Assembly: GCF_003663885.1 (NCBI RefSeq) | Contig: NZ_RCCE01000003.1 | Span: 1 to 64,000 of the forward strand | Length of the DNA: 64,000 nucleotides | Direction: 5' to 3' | From: Litoreibacter meonggei | GTDB lineage: Bacteria > Pseudomonadota > Alphaproteobacteria > Rhodobacterales > Rhodobacteraceae | Part shown: positions 8,977 to 17,690 of the stretch, in pieces | Numbering within the stretch: position 1 is the stretch's first letter | Layout: each line of letters starts with the position of its first letter | Program-made: the position numbers and the translations under genes | Notes under the pieces: model-generated | The model's database searches: none | Seen by the model: only the letters and a program-made list of their open reading frames with translations | Told to the model about the DNA's origin: nothing

Positions 8977-10104
8977 ATGAGAATTATCGACAGGACACGC
9001 ATCGCGACGACATCGGCAAGTTTCGCCGCCCTGCTAGCAGGCAGCCTTGGCATGGCGCATGCACAGGATTTCGACCTCGACGCGTTGATCGAAGCCGCGC
9101 GCGCCGAACCGCAGCTGACGGTTTTTGACAGCACCGGCAAAATCAAGACAATGGCCGAAGCTTTCTCGGCCAAATACGGTATCGACGCTGTCGGAACCAA
9201 GATGAAGGCCCCAGCCCAGATCGAGATGTTTGACCGCGAAGCGCGCGCCGGAAATGTTCAGGCGGACGTTGCAATCATTTCGGATGCCTCCGCTGTTATC
9301 GCCCAGTTAATCCCGACCGGCGCGGTCACTAGCTGGTCGCCACCCGACTTGGCCGACAAGATCGATCCAGACTATCAGAACCCGCTAGTTGTCGTCGCCT
9401 CGGCCAACCTATGGACCTACAACACTGAGCTCTATGACTCTTGCCCAGTCTCCAATATTTGGCAACTGACTGAATCCGAATGGAAAGGCAAGGTTGCGAT
9501 GCAGGATCCACTGCGAAATCCTGGACTGACCAACTGGTTCAACCAGCTTGAAATGCATCACGACGACAAGGTCGCGGCCGCCTATGAAGCGCAATACGGC
9601 AAGCCGCTGGACAGCGACGCAGGCAGCGCAACTAAGGCTTGGCTGAAGGCGCTCGGTCAGAACGCGCCATTGCTGGGATCCTCCGACAGCGCGGCTGCTG
9701 AATCCGTTGGAGCACCGGGCCAAAGCGAGGGCTTCATGGGGCTGATGGCGTCCGCCAAGTATCGCGACAACGCAGATAGCGATTACAAGCTGGGTCTGTG
9801 CGATGGCATCAAACCGTTCGTTGGCTTTACCAGCGTTAATGTCGGGGTAATTGCAACAGGGTCGGACAGCCCGAATGCGGCCAAGCTGTTCTTGCATTAT
9901 GCGATGACACCTGAAGGCATCGCACCGCAAAACAACGACGGCAAGATGTCTTCCAACTCTGACGTGGGGTTGCCCGCTGACGAGGCATCGGGCGTTGGAA
10001 ACGTCTTGGATCAAGTGCAAAACTACCGCATTTCCTCCGCGGCAGATGACTGGGAGACTCGCCAGGACTGGCAGGATTTCTGGCTGCTGAACTACAGCCG
10101 CTGA
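8977..10104 (+). CDS. Periplasmic solute-binding protein, FbpA/AfuA superfamily, substrate probably a phosphorylated organic
   Basis: A 375-residue protein with a signal peptide ending at AHAQ near residue 29, then a type-2 periplasmic fold. The first strand-loop LTVFDSTGKIKTM holds a Ser-Thr-Gly-Lys cluster suited to bind an anion. Iron-binding FbpA proteins have a pair of adjacent Tyr ligands; no Tyr-Tyr pair occurs anywhere here, which argues against iron. The closing segment DFWLLNYSR resembles DFWLIHSSQ in the second such protein at 32026-33279. GGGAG precedes the ATG. The genes that follow are phosphatases, so I infer import of a phosphate ester. Confidence 0.85.
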   Translation: MRIIDRTRIATTSASFAALLAGSLGMAHAQDFDLDALIEAARAEPQLTVFDSTGKIKTMAEAFSAKYGIDAVGTKMKAPAQIEMFDREARAGNVQADVAIISDASAVIAQLIPTGAVTSWSPPDLADKIDPDYQNPLVVVASANLWTYNTELYDSCPVSNIWQLTESEWKGKVAMQDPLRNPGLTNWFNQLEMHHDDKVAAAYEAQYGKPLDSDAGSATKAWLKALGQNAPLLGSSDSAAAESVGAPGQSEGFMGLMASAKYRDNADSDYKLGLCDGIKPFVGFTSVNVGVIATGSDSPNAAKLFLHYAMTPEGIAPQNNDGKMSSNSDVGLPADEASGVGNVLDQVQNYRISSAADDWETRQDWQDFWLLNYSR

Positions 10105-10236
10105 TCATTTCCCCACCTTTCGGGACGATACGAGTCAATCACTCTGTATTTAGGGTTCGCGTCCTTCGCGTCTCCGGGCTTATCTCAAGTTCGGGGAGGC
10201 GGGTTTCAAACTGTCGTCACACCTAGGAATACACTC

Positions 10237-11076
10237 ATGTCACAGCAACCAGAGCCTCTTGATCACGGCGCGTTGAAAGCGCGGGCTGAATTTTGTCGCG
10301 ACTTGATCGCGAGCGCATCAGCGCTTGCACTGGAAGGGTTCAACAACCGCAACACAGGTGCCAGTGAACGTAAGGGGCCGCAGGATTTTCTGACGGAAAC
10401 CGATGGTGCGGTCGAGCGGCACATTCGTGCACGCATAGCCGAAGCTTTCCCTGAAGACGGCTTTATGGGAGAAGAAACCGGTGGCGCGCCGACAGCACGC
10501 GTCTGGGTGGTTGATCCTATCGACGGAACCGCGAACTTCGCACGGGGAATACCACATTTCTGCGTCTCCATCGCGTTTGTCGCTGACGGGGAAATCAAGA
10601 TCGGGTCAATCTGCGCGCCCGCAACTGACGATCTGTATTTCGCGCAAGCGGGGCAAGGTGCCACCCGCAATGGTGCACCTATCCATGCAGCAAAGACGGA
10701 AGATTTTGATGCTGCCTGCGTTGAGCTTGGCTGGTCGGGGCGAGTTCCGCAGGACCGGTACTTGAAAATCCTGACCGGCATTCTCGATTTGGGGGCCAAT
10801 GTGCGGCGTGGTGCCTCGGGCGCGATGGGTTTGGCCTATGTCGCCGATGGGAGATCCGACGCCTATCTTGAGCTGCACATGAATGCTTGGGATTGCCTCG
10901 CGGGTCTGCTACTGGCGCAAGAAGCCGGTGCGCGAATCTGTGATTTCCTAGGAGACGGCCCGCTTGAGGGTGGCGGACCGGTCATTGCCAGCGTCTCGGC
11001 ACTTGCCGACCAGTTAAGCGATGTCAGTGGGCTTGCCTTAGCACCTGCCGCGCGCGATCTCGCGTACGCTACTTGA
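10237..11076 (+). CDS. Inositol monophosphatase family phosphatase
   Basis: A 279-residue cytoplasmic enzyme with the metal-binding signature of the IMPase superfamily: FMGEETGG (Glu79/80), VVDPIDGTANF (Asp93, Asp96) and NAWDCLAG (Asp219). Family members remove phosphate from inositol-1-P, histidinol-P, PAP or sugar phosphates with Mg2+. No signal peptide is present, so it acts inside the cell. It lies 132 bp behind the binding protein and just before two more phosphatases. The likely role is dephosphorylation of the compound brought in by the ABC importer; the exact substrate is open. Confidence 0.9.
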   Translation: MSQQPEPLDHGALKARAEFCRDLIASASALALEGFNNRNTGASERKGPQDFLTETDGAVERHIRARIAEAFPEDGFMGEETGGAPTARVWVVDPIDGTANFARGIPHFCVSIAFVADGEIKIGSICAPATDDLYFAQAGQGATRNGAPIHAAKTEDFDAACVELGWSGRVPQDRYLKILTGILDLGANVRRGASGAMGLAYVADGRSDAYLELHMNAWDCLAGLLLAQEAGARICDFLGDGPLEGGGPVIASVSALADQLSDVSGLALAPAARDLAYAT

Positions 11077-11129
11077 GTCAGACACGACTCGGCGTCGTCG
11101 ATTACACGCCGTTCCAGAAAGGATGCCAG

Positions 11130-11759
11130 ATGGGCACAGCACATTACGAACGACCTGCGATTAACCTAATCGAAGAAAACGTGACCCCGTTTGACGTCGC
11201 GCTTTACATTGGCGGGCGTGAAGGCACTGCCGATTTGCCGCTCCTGAAGAAGCACGGAATTTCCATCGTCGTGAACTGTGCGGTGAATCTGGATCTCAAC
11301 TATGTCCTGACGGAGGAACCATCCCACATTGATGCCCCGGTTCCTTATGGGCACGGCGCGTTGCGGTACTACAAGATCGGCTTGGTGGATGGGGCGGGAA
11401 GCCCGGCGTCGATGATGCTGGCCGGCTACTACATTCTGCGCGGTGCGCTGGTGCAGGAAATGCCGGATCGCCCCAGCTACCCCCATCGCGAACGAGGGAA
11501 TATTCTGGTCAATTGTCGTGGCGGACGCAGTCGATCGACGGCCTTGGTCAGCCTGTTCCTGCACAAATCCATGCCGAATACCTATCCGACCATGGAAGCG
11601 GCCCTTGCCCATGTCCGCGAACGGCGAGAGTTACGCCCGGACGAATGGCACGAAACACCGAAACAAGTTCTGGTCGATGCAATAAAGCAAGCGTCGGATT
11701 GGATTGACATGATCGGTCACGATGATGTGCCACGCTATGATGGAAAAGGCACGGAATGA
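11130..11759 (+). CDS. Dual-specificity / tyrosine-phosphatase-like Cys phosphatase
   Basis: A 209-residue protein with the CX5R signature of Cys-dependent phosphatases: VNC129RGGRSR135S. The His that normally precedes the Cys is Asn. A candidate general acid is Asp87 in GLVDGAG, at the usual distance before the P-loop. I chose ATG 11130, with an AGAAAGGA ribosome site, over a TTG at 11073 that overlaps the previous gene. Relatives act on phosphotyrosine or on non-protein substrates such as inositol phosphates. Its place among transport and phosphatase genes favours a small-molecule phosphate ester. Confidence 0.82.
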   Translation: MGTAHYERPAINLIEENVTPFDVALYIGGREGTADLPLLKKHGISIVVNCAVNLDLNYVLTEEPSHIDAPVPYGHGALRYYKIGLVDGAGSPASMMLAGYYILRGALVQEMPDRPSYPHRERGNILVNCRGGRSRSTALVSLFLHKSMPNTYPTMEAALAHVRERRELRPDEWHETPKQVLVDAIKQASDWIDMIGHDDVPRYDGKGTE

Positions 11760-13297
11760 CCTCGCAATGGACGGGACAGGTCGCCGTTCTGGCCGATCCG
11801 CATCTGCATGATGTAGCTGCCGGTCGTGCCTATGGGCTGGTTCACGAAGATTGTTTTCGCAGTTTGGCGGACACGGCCTCATCGACCCGAGTGTTCAATG
11901 AGGGCGGTGTAGCGTTGGTTCGTGCATTGGACATACTGGTGGAACATGGCGTGCGACTGGTGATGATCGCAGGTGATCTGACCGATGATGGCCAACCAGC
12001 AAACTGGAATGCCGCTGCCAGTCTATTGCATAAATATACGCAAAAATACGGGATGAGGTTCTTCCTGACGCCGGGCAATCACGATCAATGGTATGGTGAC
12101 GGCAAGGCGCTGAAAAAAGGGATGGTAACGCGAGACGGAGTTATCTTTGCTGTTGCTGGCGACCCATCCGAACCAAGCGCTGTCCACGCCCCCGCGATGC
12201 GGCAAGTCGGACAGGCGGAGATGCTGGACTATGCGCGTTCATTTGGATTTTGCCGTCACGACGACGATCTGCATTGGGAAACGCCCTTCGGAGCGTCCAA
12301 CGCTTTGGTGGATAGGATTGGAGCCCTAACGGGTTCGGATGGTAATCCGGTGCTGGTCCCTGATTTGTCCTATCTAGTAGAACCGGTGGCTGGGCTGTGG
12401 ATTCTGTCGGTGGACGCCAATGTCTACCTGCCCGGCACCGATGGATGGGTCGATTGTGGGCAACAGGGCTGGAACGCTGTTCTGCGCCACAAGGCATGGT
12501 TGTTGGACTGGATGCGCGACGTCGCCGCACGGGCCAAAGTGCAGGGCAAGCAGCTTTTGACCATGTCACATTTCCCAGCGATCGATCTGCTGAACGACGT
12601 GTCCGGCGGGCTGGCTGAACGGGTGATGCCCACGCACTTAACCGCAGATGCCACCACAGCAACGGGCGTGGGCCTGCATTTCAGCGGGCATTGGCATATC
12701 AACCGCACGGGCGCACGGCACTGTGACAAGGACTGGTTGGTGAATGTGGCGGTTCCGTCGACCGCAAGCTTTCCTGCCGCCTTTAAGTTGGTCAATCTGG
12801 AGCTGACCTCTGCCTGCATTGACACCGTTCAGCTGGGACAGGTTCCGGGCTTCGATGCGGGCTTTGCGCATTACCTTGCCGAGCAGCCCAATGCGACGCT
12901 TCCGCTAAGTGAAAGCTATGCCGATTTTTTGCGGGAACATCTGGATGAGCTCACCGGTCGGCGGTATCTGGCGCGTGATTGGCCCACCGAATTCGGGGCG
13001 CGGCTAGAGAGGGAAACGCTGGCAGATATCCTAACGCAAACAGGGCGCAACGCAGATAGTGCCACGACAAACATTCCCGCACGGCTGGCAATTGACGACT
13101 ATTACTTCTTGGAGCGTGGTGGGCAGCTTGCCGAAATTCCGGCTGAACGTTTGTGCCTCTACATGGCACTTGATCCGGCCGAGCCAATCAAAGGCGGTGA
13201 CAGCCAAAGACGCCTGATCATGGGATTGGCACGCTATAGTCAGGCACTTCCGGATGACAAATTTTCAGTAGATTTGGCCAATGGCTCGGTCACTTAA
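11756..13297 (+). CDS. Calcineurin-like metallophosphoesterase
   Basis: A 513-residue enzyme with all metallophosphoesterase motifs: VLADPHLHD (Asp14, His16), IAGDLTDDG (Asp74), TPGNHDQWY (Asn108, His109), a later MSHFP and FSGHWHIN. It uses two metal ions to split phosphomonoesters or diesters, including cyclic ones. The C-terminal 200 residues are less conserved and may shape the substrate pocket. No signal peptide. Its ATG overlaps the previous stop (ATGA). A diesterase here together with two monoesterases would suit stepwise breakdown of an imported phosphodiester. Confidence 0.9.
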   Translation: MTSQWTGQVAVLADPHLHDVAAGRAYGLVHEDCFRSLADTASSTRVFNEGGVALVRALDILVEHGVRLVMIAGDLTDDGQPANWNAAASLLHKYTQKYGMRFFLTPGNHDQWYGDGKALKKGMVTRDGVIFAVAGDPSEPSAVHAPAMRQVGQAEMLDYARSFGFCRHDDDLHWETPFGASNALVDRIGALTGSDGNPVLVPDLSYLVEPVAGLWILSVDANVYLPGTDGWVDCGQQGWNAVLRHKAWLLDWMRDVAARAKVQGKQLLTMSHFPAIDLLNDVSGGLAERVMPTHLTADATTATGVGLHFSGHWHINRTGARHCDKDWLVNVAVPSTASFPAAFKLVNLELTSACIDTVQLGQVPGFDAGFAHYLAEQPNATLPLSESYADFLREHLDELTGRRYLARDWPTEFGARLERETLADILTQTGRNADSATTNIPARLAIDDYYFLERGGQLAEIPAERLCLYMALDPAEPIKGGDSQRRLIMGLARYSQALPDDKFSVDLANGSVT

Positions 13298-14316
13298 CGC
13301 GGACGCACCGTGTTGCGCCAAATCGGCATGGTCTTTAACGCGATTTCACGCCCAACGCCGCCCAACGGCGGATCGCCCAATAGGCGCCCGATCTGTTCCG
13401 CAATCTCGGTAACTGGCTGCCGAAATGTTGTCAGTCGGTAGGAAGTCCATTGCGCTTGCTCAATATCGTCAAATCCGATCACGCAAAGATCGTTGGGTAT
13501 GTTCAGTTGAAATTCCTGCCTCGCAGTGTCCATGAAGCCAAGTGCCAGTATATCCGTAACGCAAAACGCCGCATCCGGTGTCGATGCGCGTCCAAAAACT
13601 CTGCGCGCGGCTTCTGCCCCCGTGGCATAGCTGGTAGGGCCGACGGCTACGATCTCCACCTCGTCACCAATCGCCTTCGCTTTGGCGACATAGGCCAGTT
13701 CACGAGCCGCGAGGCTTGGTGTCAGACTGGTCGAGGAAACAACGACATGGCGACGACAGCCGGCCCGCTTGTTAAGTCGAACTGCCTCGGTTGCTGCTCC
13801 TTCGTTGTCGATTGAAATTCGGTCGGCACCGTCGCGTCGCTCGCCGCGGTTCAGAAGGATGACGTGCTGACCATTTGCCAGACAAGTATCAACTAGGTCG
13901 TATGAAGGTTGGCCGGACAATACGATCGTGGCCTCGGCCCTAAAATTCAGACTTTGCGTTAGGGCTTGTGCCGCACCGTCGTCAACACCGTCGGCGTTGA
14001 TAACCAGTGCTACGCGGCCTGAGGCCTGGAGAACCCTAATTATCTCGTCCATCATACGCGACTGATAGGGATTGCTGACGGATCGAATGACCAGCGACAC
14101 GATGTTAGTGCGGTCCGCCAAAAGCCCGCGAGCAAGGTGGTTGACATGATAGCCTAGCTCTTTTGCCGCCGCGATGACCTTTTGTCGGGTTTCGGGTGAA
14201 ACACTGCCGCCATCGGAGAATGTTCGTGACACGGCAGATCGGGAAACGCCTGCCAATTCCGCAACCTTCAGGGCGCTTACAAAACCCTTATTATGCACCT
14301 TCGTGGGATTCTTCAT
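13294..14316 (-). CDS. LacI family transcriptional regulator
   Basis: A 340-residue protein. The N-terminal LacI helix-turn-helix is KVAELAGVSRSAVSRTFSDGGSVSPETR, followed by the hinge and a periplasmic-binding-protein-like sensor domain. Motifs such as NIPNDLCVIGFDDIEQAQW and TTFRQPVTEIAEQ are typical of the family. Effectors are normally sugars, cyclitols or nucleosides. It meets the metallophosphoesterase tail to tail with a 4-bp overlap, and most likely represses the transport-phosphatase operon. That supports a phosphorylated sugar or cyclitol as the substrate. An imperfect inverted repeat CGCTGGTGA / TCGCCAGCG (14336-14344, 14372-14380) upstream could be an autoregulatory site. Confidence 0.9.
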   Translation of the reverse strand: MKNPTKVHNKGFVSALKVAELAGVSRSAVSRTFSDGGSVSPETRQKVIAAAKELGYHVNHLARGLLADRTNIVSLVIRSVSNPYQSRMMDEIIRVLQASGRVALVINADGVDDGAAQALTQSLNFRAEATIVLSGQPSYDLVDTCLANGQHVILLNRGERRDGADRISIDNEGAATEAVRLNKRAGCRRHVVVSSTSLTPSLAARELAYVAKAKAIGDEVEIVAVGPTSYATGAEAARRVFGRASTPDAAFCVTDILALGFMDTARQEFQLNIPNDLCVIGFDDIEQAQWTSYRLTTFRQPVTEIAEQIGRLLGDPPLGGVGREIALKTMPIWRNTVRPR

Positions 14317-14906
14317 ATTCGGCTTTCGGTTGTAGCGCTGGTGACTGAACTATAAATTTTTAATACGTTTATCGCCAGCGGAAGAAATACTCAGCAGCGA
14401 GGTATTGGGATTGTCTTCGGTCATGATGTATCCCTGCCCAAGGAGTCTTGGGGCAGAACGAAGCCTGACGTTGACCTTAGTCAATAGGGGCGATCAGTGC
14501 GGAAGTCGCCCATATCGCCGGAACGCTTGAACGGACATTCGTTCGGCTGAGTTAAATGTTGACTAGGTCCCGATTGTGTTGAAAAACTCCGAAATTCGGA
14601 TGTCCTAATTTTCCGGCAAAAGCCCGTTATACTAGGAAGTCAAATGAGAACGTTCCTGAGGCGAAGAGAGTTGGCAATTGAGCGGCCAGAGGTCAATTTG
14701 GCCGAGCCTCTCGCCACCAAAAACTCATCGGCCTGTACAGCGAAAAAGCCCGGCAGTAAGTACCAAAAGCGGTGTTTTACAACACAATCTCCGCATCGCA
14801 GTAGCCCAATAAACGTAAGTCCAACGTCAGCTTCAACGAGAAATCGGTCAAATCCCAACGTTTGTCCACCGCGCTATGAACCGTTTCGGAATGCTTCAAC
14901 ACCAAA
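14317..14906. other. Gene-free gap
   Basis: The first 65 bases are the promoter region of the leftward LacI gene. Beyond that, short frames on both strands (for example about 14640-14980) show no domain, no ribosome site and no family I recognise. The composition recalls the decayed repeat DNA of other gaps, but I could not align it with confidence. Confidence 0.4.
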
Positions 14907-15455
14907 TCAATGTCGAGCGAGCCGAACCTCAGCCCCCGTGATCTGGCTAATAACTCCCCCTGTGTTGACTGCGCTGTAGATTGATCTCGGCGGACGGGCG
15001 GTATTGGTAACGCTCCTATGCACCCAGCTTCGCTCTTCCATAGATTTCAGAGTCTGCGACAAAGCACGATCCGTAATCGTTAACAGGTTTCGCCTGATCT
15101 CGTTAAAATGGCGCGGCGTTTGAAGCGTTGTCAAAACTGGCAATGTCCATGAACGACGCAGCAAGTCCTGATCTTCGTCTCCAGAAACACTTTGAACTTT
15201 ATAAGCGATTGCGGCGGCCGTTACGCCACTTGGCGTCAGACGAAACTCTGGCCGCAGCGGATGGCCGTGGCCGGGGTTCCGTTCCAGAAGCCCACTCTCA
15301 ATAAGGTGTTCCATGCTTTGGCCGAAGGCTGATCTGCTGGCACCTGTTGCAGTCAGCAGCGCCGCCTGTCGCCCAGCAACACCTTCATGCAGGTTCGATA
15401 GAATGGAAAGTGCCCAAGCGCGAGAAGTGATGTTGACAAGAAAATCAATGTCCAT
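14907..15455 (-). CDS. HxlR-like regulator with two winged-helix domains
   Basis: A 182-residue protein holding two HxlR-type halves in tandem. Residues about 10-75 (RAWALSILSNL ... SAFGQSMEHLIESGLLERNPG) and about 100-165 (RSWTLPVLTTL ... DRALSQTLKSMEERSWVHRS) each give the helix-turn-helix and wing of the family. HxlR proteins usually have one domain and act as dimers, so this looks like a covalent dimer. It is divergent from a VOC protein gene with a 13-bp palindrome between them, so repression of that operon in response to a reactive small molecule is likely. Confidence 0.8.
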   Translation of the reverse strand: MDIDFLVNITSRAWALSILSNLHEGVAGRQAALLTATGASRSAFGQSMEHLIESGLLERNPGHGHPLRPEFRLTPSGVTAAAIAYKVQSVSGDEDQDLLRRSWTLPVLTTLQTPRHFNEIRRNLLTITDRALSQTLKSMEERSWVHRSVTNTARPPRSIYSAVNTGGVISQITGAEVRLARH

Positions 15456-15459
15456 AAAG

Positions 15460-15472
15460 TATAGTTACTATA
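15460..15472. promoter_or_regulatory. Palindromic operator candidate for the HxlR-like regulator
   Basis: TATAGTTACTATA is a perfect palindrome around a central T. It sits 5 bp from the regulator start and 23 bp from the VOC gene start, so a protein bound here would cover both promoters. Confidence 0.6.
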
Positions 15473-15494
15473 TTTTTTAACCAAAAGGAAGCCC

Positions 15495-15872
15495 ATGCCA
15501 CTCGTTTCAATAGAAAACACCATTACTATCGCTTTGTCAGTGACGGATCGATACAAAAGCGCCAAGTGGTATGAAAACATGCTGGGGTTTCAGACAAATT
15601 TTCATTCGGATGAGGCAGGCTGGTCTGAACTCCAGACCAAAACAACTGGGGTCACTATCGGTCTTGGTGAGCATACCAAACCTGCCCCCGGCAACTGCGT
15701 GCCAGTTTTCGGAATTGCTGACTTAGATACCGCGCGTCAAAAACTGGAGCATGCCAAAGTTAAGTTTGATGGTGAAACAGATGTCGTAGAGGGCATGGTA
15801 AAGACCGCGACCTTCTATGATCCTGATGGCAACGCGCTCATGCTTGCAGAAGATCTGACGGGTGGTATCTAA
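15495..15872 (+). CDS. VOC superfamily (glyoxalase/bleomycin-resistance-like) protein
   Basis: A 125-residue protein with two beta-alpha-beta-beta-beta units of the vicinal-oxygen-chelate fold: ITIALSVTDRYKSAKWYENMLGF at the start and TATFYDPDGNALMLAEDL at the end, where the final metal-ligand Glu of the fold is expected. AAAGGAAG precedes the ATG. VOC proteins are dioxygenases, glyoxalases, isomerases or binding proteins for reactive compounds; which applies cannot be said. It is followed after 2 bp by a second VOC gene. Confidence 0.85.
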   Translation: MPLVSIENTITIALSVTDRYKSAKWYENMLGFQTNFHSDEAGWSELQTKTTGVTIGLGEHTKPAPGNCVPVFGIADLDTARQKLEHAKVKFDGETDVVEGMVKTATFYDPDGNALMLAEDLTGGI

Positions 15873-15874
15873 CG

Positions 15875-16282
15875 ATGAGATGGCTAACAAAAACCTCAAT
15901 GGCACTTCTTGCGTCCACTAGTTTTGCCTCGGCAGAGCCGTTCGGCGAAGTCACAGTCGGTGTCCCCGTCTCATCGATCGCAGAAGCGGAGACATGGTAT
16001 CTCAACTTTCTAGGTGCAGAAACCGAAATAATGCGGCCCTTTCCCGGCGTTGTTGAATTCAAAGTTGCGCCCGACACCTGGGTTCAACTCTTTGAAGTCG
16101 AAAACCAACAACCGTCCGGGGCCATCATCAGATTCTTGGTGGAAGATATGGCAGATGCGCAGCGCGAGCGTGCTGAACTTGGCATCAATACCGGGGACGC
16201 AATCGATATTCCCGGTGTTGTGACATACTCCGAATTCGCCGACCCCTTTGGCAATGCACTCGGACTATATGACCTGCCATAG
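15875..16282 (+). CDS. Exported VOC superfamily protein
   Basis: A 135-residue protein with a likely signal peptide (MRWLTKTSMALLASTSFASA, cut near residue 20), then one VOC domain: EVTVGVPVSSIAEAETWYLNFLGA ... YSEFADPFGNALGLYDLP. The closing DPFGN motif is the family hallmark. Export is uncommon for this fold, so the protein may bind or modify a compound in the periplasm while its neighbour acts inside. No strong ribosome site is visible, and translation is probably coupled to the gene 2 bp upstream. Confidence 0.75.
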   Translation: MRWLTKTSMALLASTSFASAEPFGEVTVGVPVSSIAEAETWYLNFLGAETEIMRPFPGVVEFKVAPDTWVQLFEVENQQPSGAIIRFLVEDMADAQRERAELGINTGDAIDIPGVVTYSEFADPFGNALGLYDLP

Positions 16283-16474
16283 ATAGTGCCGAAAACGACC
16301 TATACTGGTGAGCAGCTCGACCTACCAAGTGTTGGATTTGGTCAGGAGGCATCACAATGTGGAAGCAAATCAAGGAAATATGGGTGGATGTCATCCTGAT
16401 GTTGGCCCTTCAAGAACCAAGCTGAAAGCGTGTACCGAACAGGCTGGATAAGAAACGAAAGGAGCTAAACACGT

Positions 16475-17104
16475 ATGTCAAATGACTTGATCACGATCGC
16501 GACGGTCGCGGTTCTCTATGCAGCGGTTGTGGTGAGCCCCGGTCCGAATTTCACGCTCATATCGAGGCTCGCGATTTCAGGCGCACCTCGAACTGCGCAT
16601 GGAGCGACACTGGGGCTTGCTTTGGCGGCAACGCTATACGCTGTTCTCAGCATGACGGGTCTTGCGGTGGTCTTGTCACATATTGGTTGGCTTGGCAGCT
16701 TTGTTCAAGTCGCGGGTGGGTTGTTTTTGATTTATCTCGGACTTCAGAGCTGGCTTCGGCCCAACGCGTCCAAATCGAAAAGCCCGACGGTGTTGTCAGA
16801 CGACGCTTTCGAACGTGGTCTCAGATTAGGACTTCTGATCAATCTTTCCAACCCTAAGGCGATAACCTTCTTTGTCAGCCTCTATGCGGTCGCGATACCA
16901 TCCGAGACAGGACTTGGCGCCAAGTCCGCCATTCTCTTTATAGGATTCGGGATGGAGGTCTTATGGTACACGATCGTTGTCGCGATACTGTCTACTGGTC
17001 CTGCCCGTGCGATTTACAACCGATTTGGCGTTTGGTTCGAACGCACGCTTGGAACAATTTTGGTAGTATTTGGCATTCGAATGATTATGGAGCGCCAGCC
17101 ATGA
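16475..17104 (+). CDS. LysE/RhtB family amino-acid exporter
   Basis: A 209-residue membrane protein with about six helices. It has the LysE family signature near the N-terminus (VVVSPGPNFTLISRLAISG, residues about 17-35), a central loop LQSWLRPNASKSK, and LRLGLLINLSNPKAITFF in the second half. Members export amino acids or homoserine lactone-like molecules; the substrate is unknown. AAAGGAG lies before the start. It overlaps the following broken acetyltransferase by 4 bp (ATGA), so the two were once an operon. Confidence 0.9.
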   Translation: MSNDLITIATVAVLYAAVVVSPGPNFTLISRLAISGAPRTAHGATLGLALAATLYAVLSMTGLAVVLSHIGWLGSFVQVAGGLFLIYLGLQSWLRPNASKSKSPTVLSDDAFERGLRLGLLINLSNPKAITFFVSLYAVAIPSETGLGAKSAILFIGFGMEVLWYTIVVAILSTGPARAIYNRFGVWFERTLGTILVVFGIRMIMERQP

Positions 17105-17622
17105 CCATTCGCAACGCGACCCCATCAGACGCGTCAAGCATGGCAGCAATCTCAATGGAAGTTTGGATCGGGACCTATCTCAAAAGAGGCGTGAGCGCGC
17201 TCTTTGCCGAGTATGCGTTAAAGACTTTCACCTTTGAAAGACGAGCGTCCTGATATCCGACCCATACCAGTTCATTTTGGTTTCTGAAAACGCAGAAGGA
17301 ATTGATGGCTTTTTACGTGTAACGCCGAGAAGCCCCGCCCCCCGTTGAAGGCTGTTCAGACACGGAAATTGCAACTTTCTATGTCCAACCGTGCCACCAC
17401 GGACAAGGAATAGGCAAACGACTTCTGAACACTACGCTTAAACACTGTCACAAGTAGGGCGTTAGTTCTGTCTGGCTGGCGACAAATGCCGAAAACTCTC
17501 CAGCAATAGCCTTTTACATATCTCAAGGCCTCAAGCATGTCGGGGAAACAGAATTTCGAATTCAAGATCAAGGATACCTCAACAATGTCTATTCTTACGG
17601 ATTGTCCGCCTCTGGTCGATAA
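17101..17622 (+). pseudogene. GNAT acetyltransferase pseudogene
   Basis: The intact frame ends at 17253 after 50 residues (MTIRNATPSDASSMAAIS...). Acetyltransferase sequence continues in other frames: QFILVSENAEGIDGFL near 17269-17316, TEIATFYVQPCHHGQGIGKRLL near 17360-17427 (the acetyl-CoA-binding loop), and SVWLATNAENSPAIAFYISQGL near 17470-17535, ending at a stop at 17622. There is an in-frame TAG at about 17455 and at least one frameshift. The whole domain is present but not translatable, so this is a recent pseudogene. Confidence 0.85.
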
Positions 17623-17690
17623 CATCTTTCAGATATCTGCGGCAGATAAGAACTCTCGGTACGCGGACGATACCAGGACTGGGGTTACAA

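Noticed and set aside
5918-10104. Labelling the importer as an iron(III) transporter
   Set aside because: The superfamily name suggests it, but the binding protein lacks the Tyr-Tyr iron ligands and the operon is full of phosphatases.
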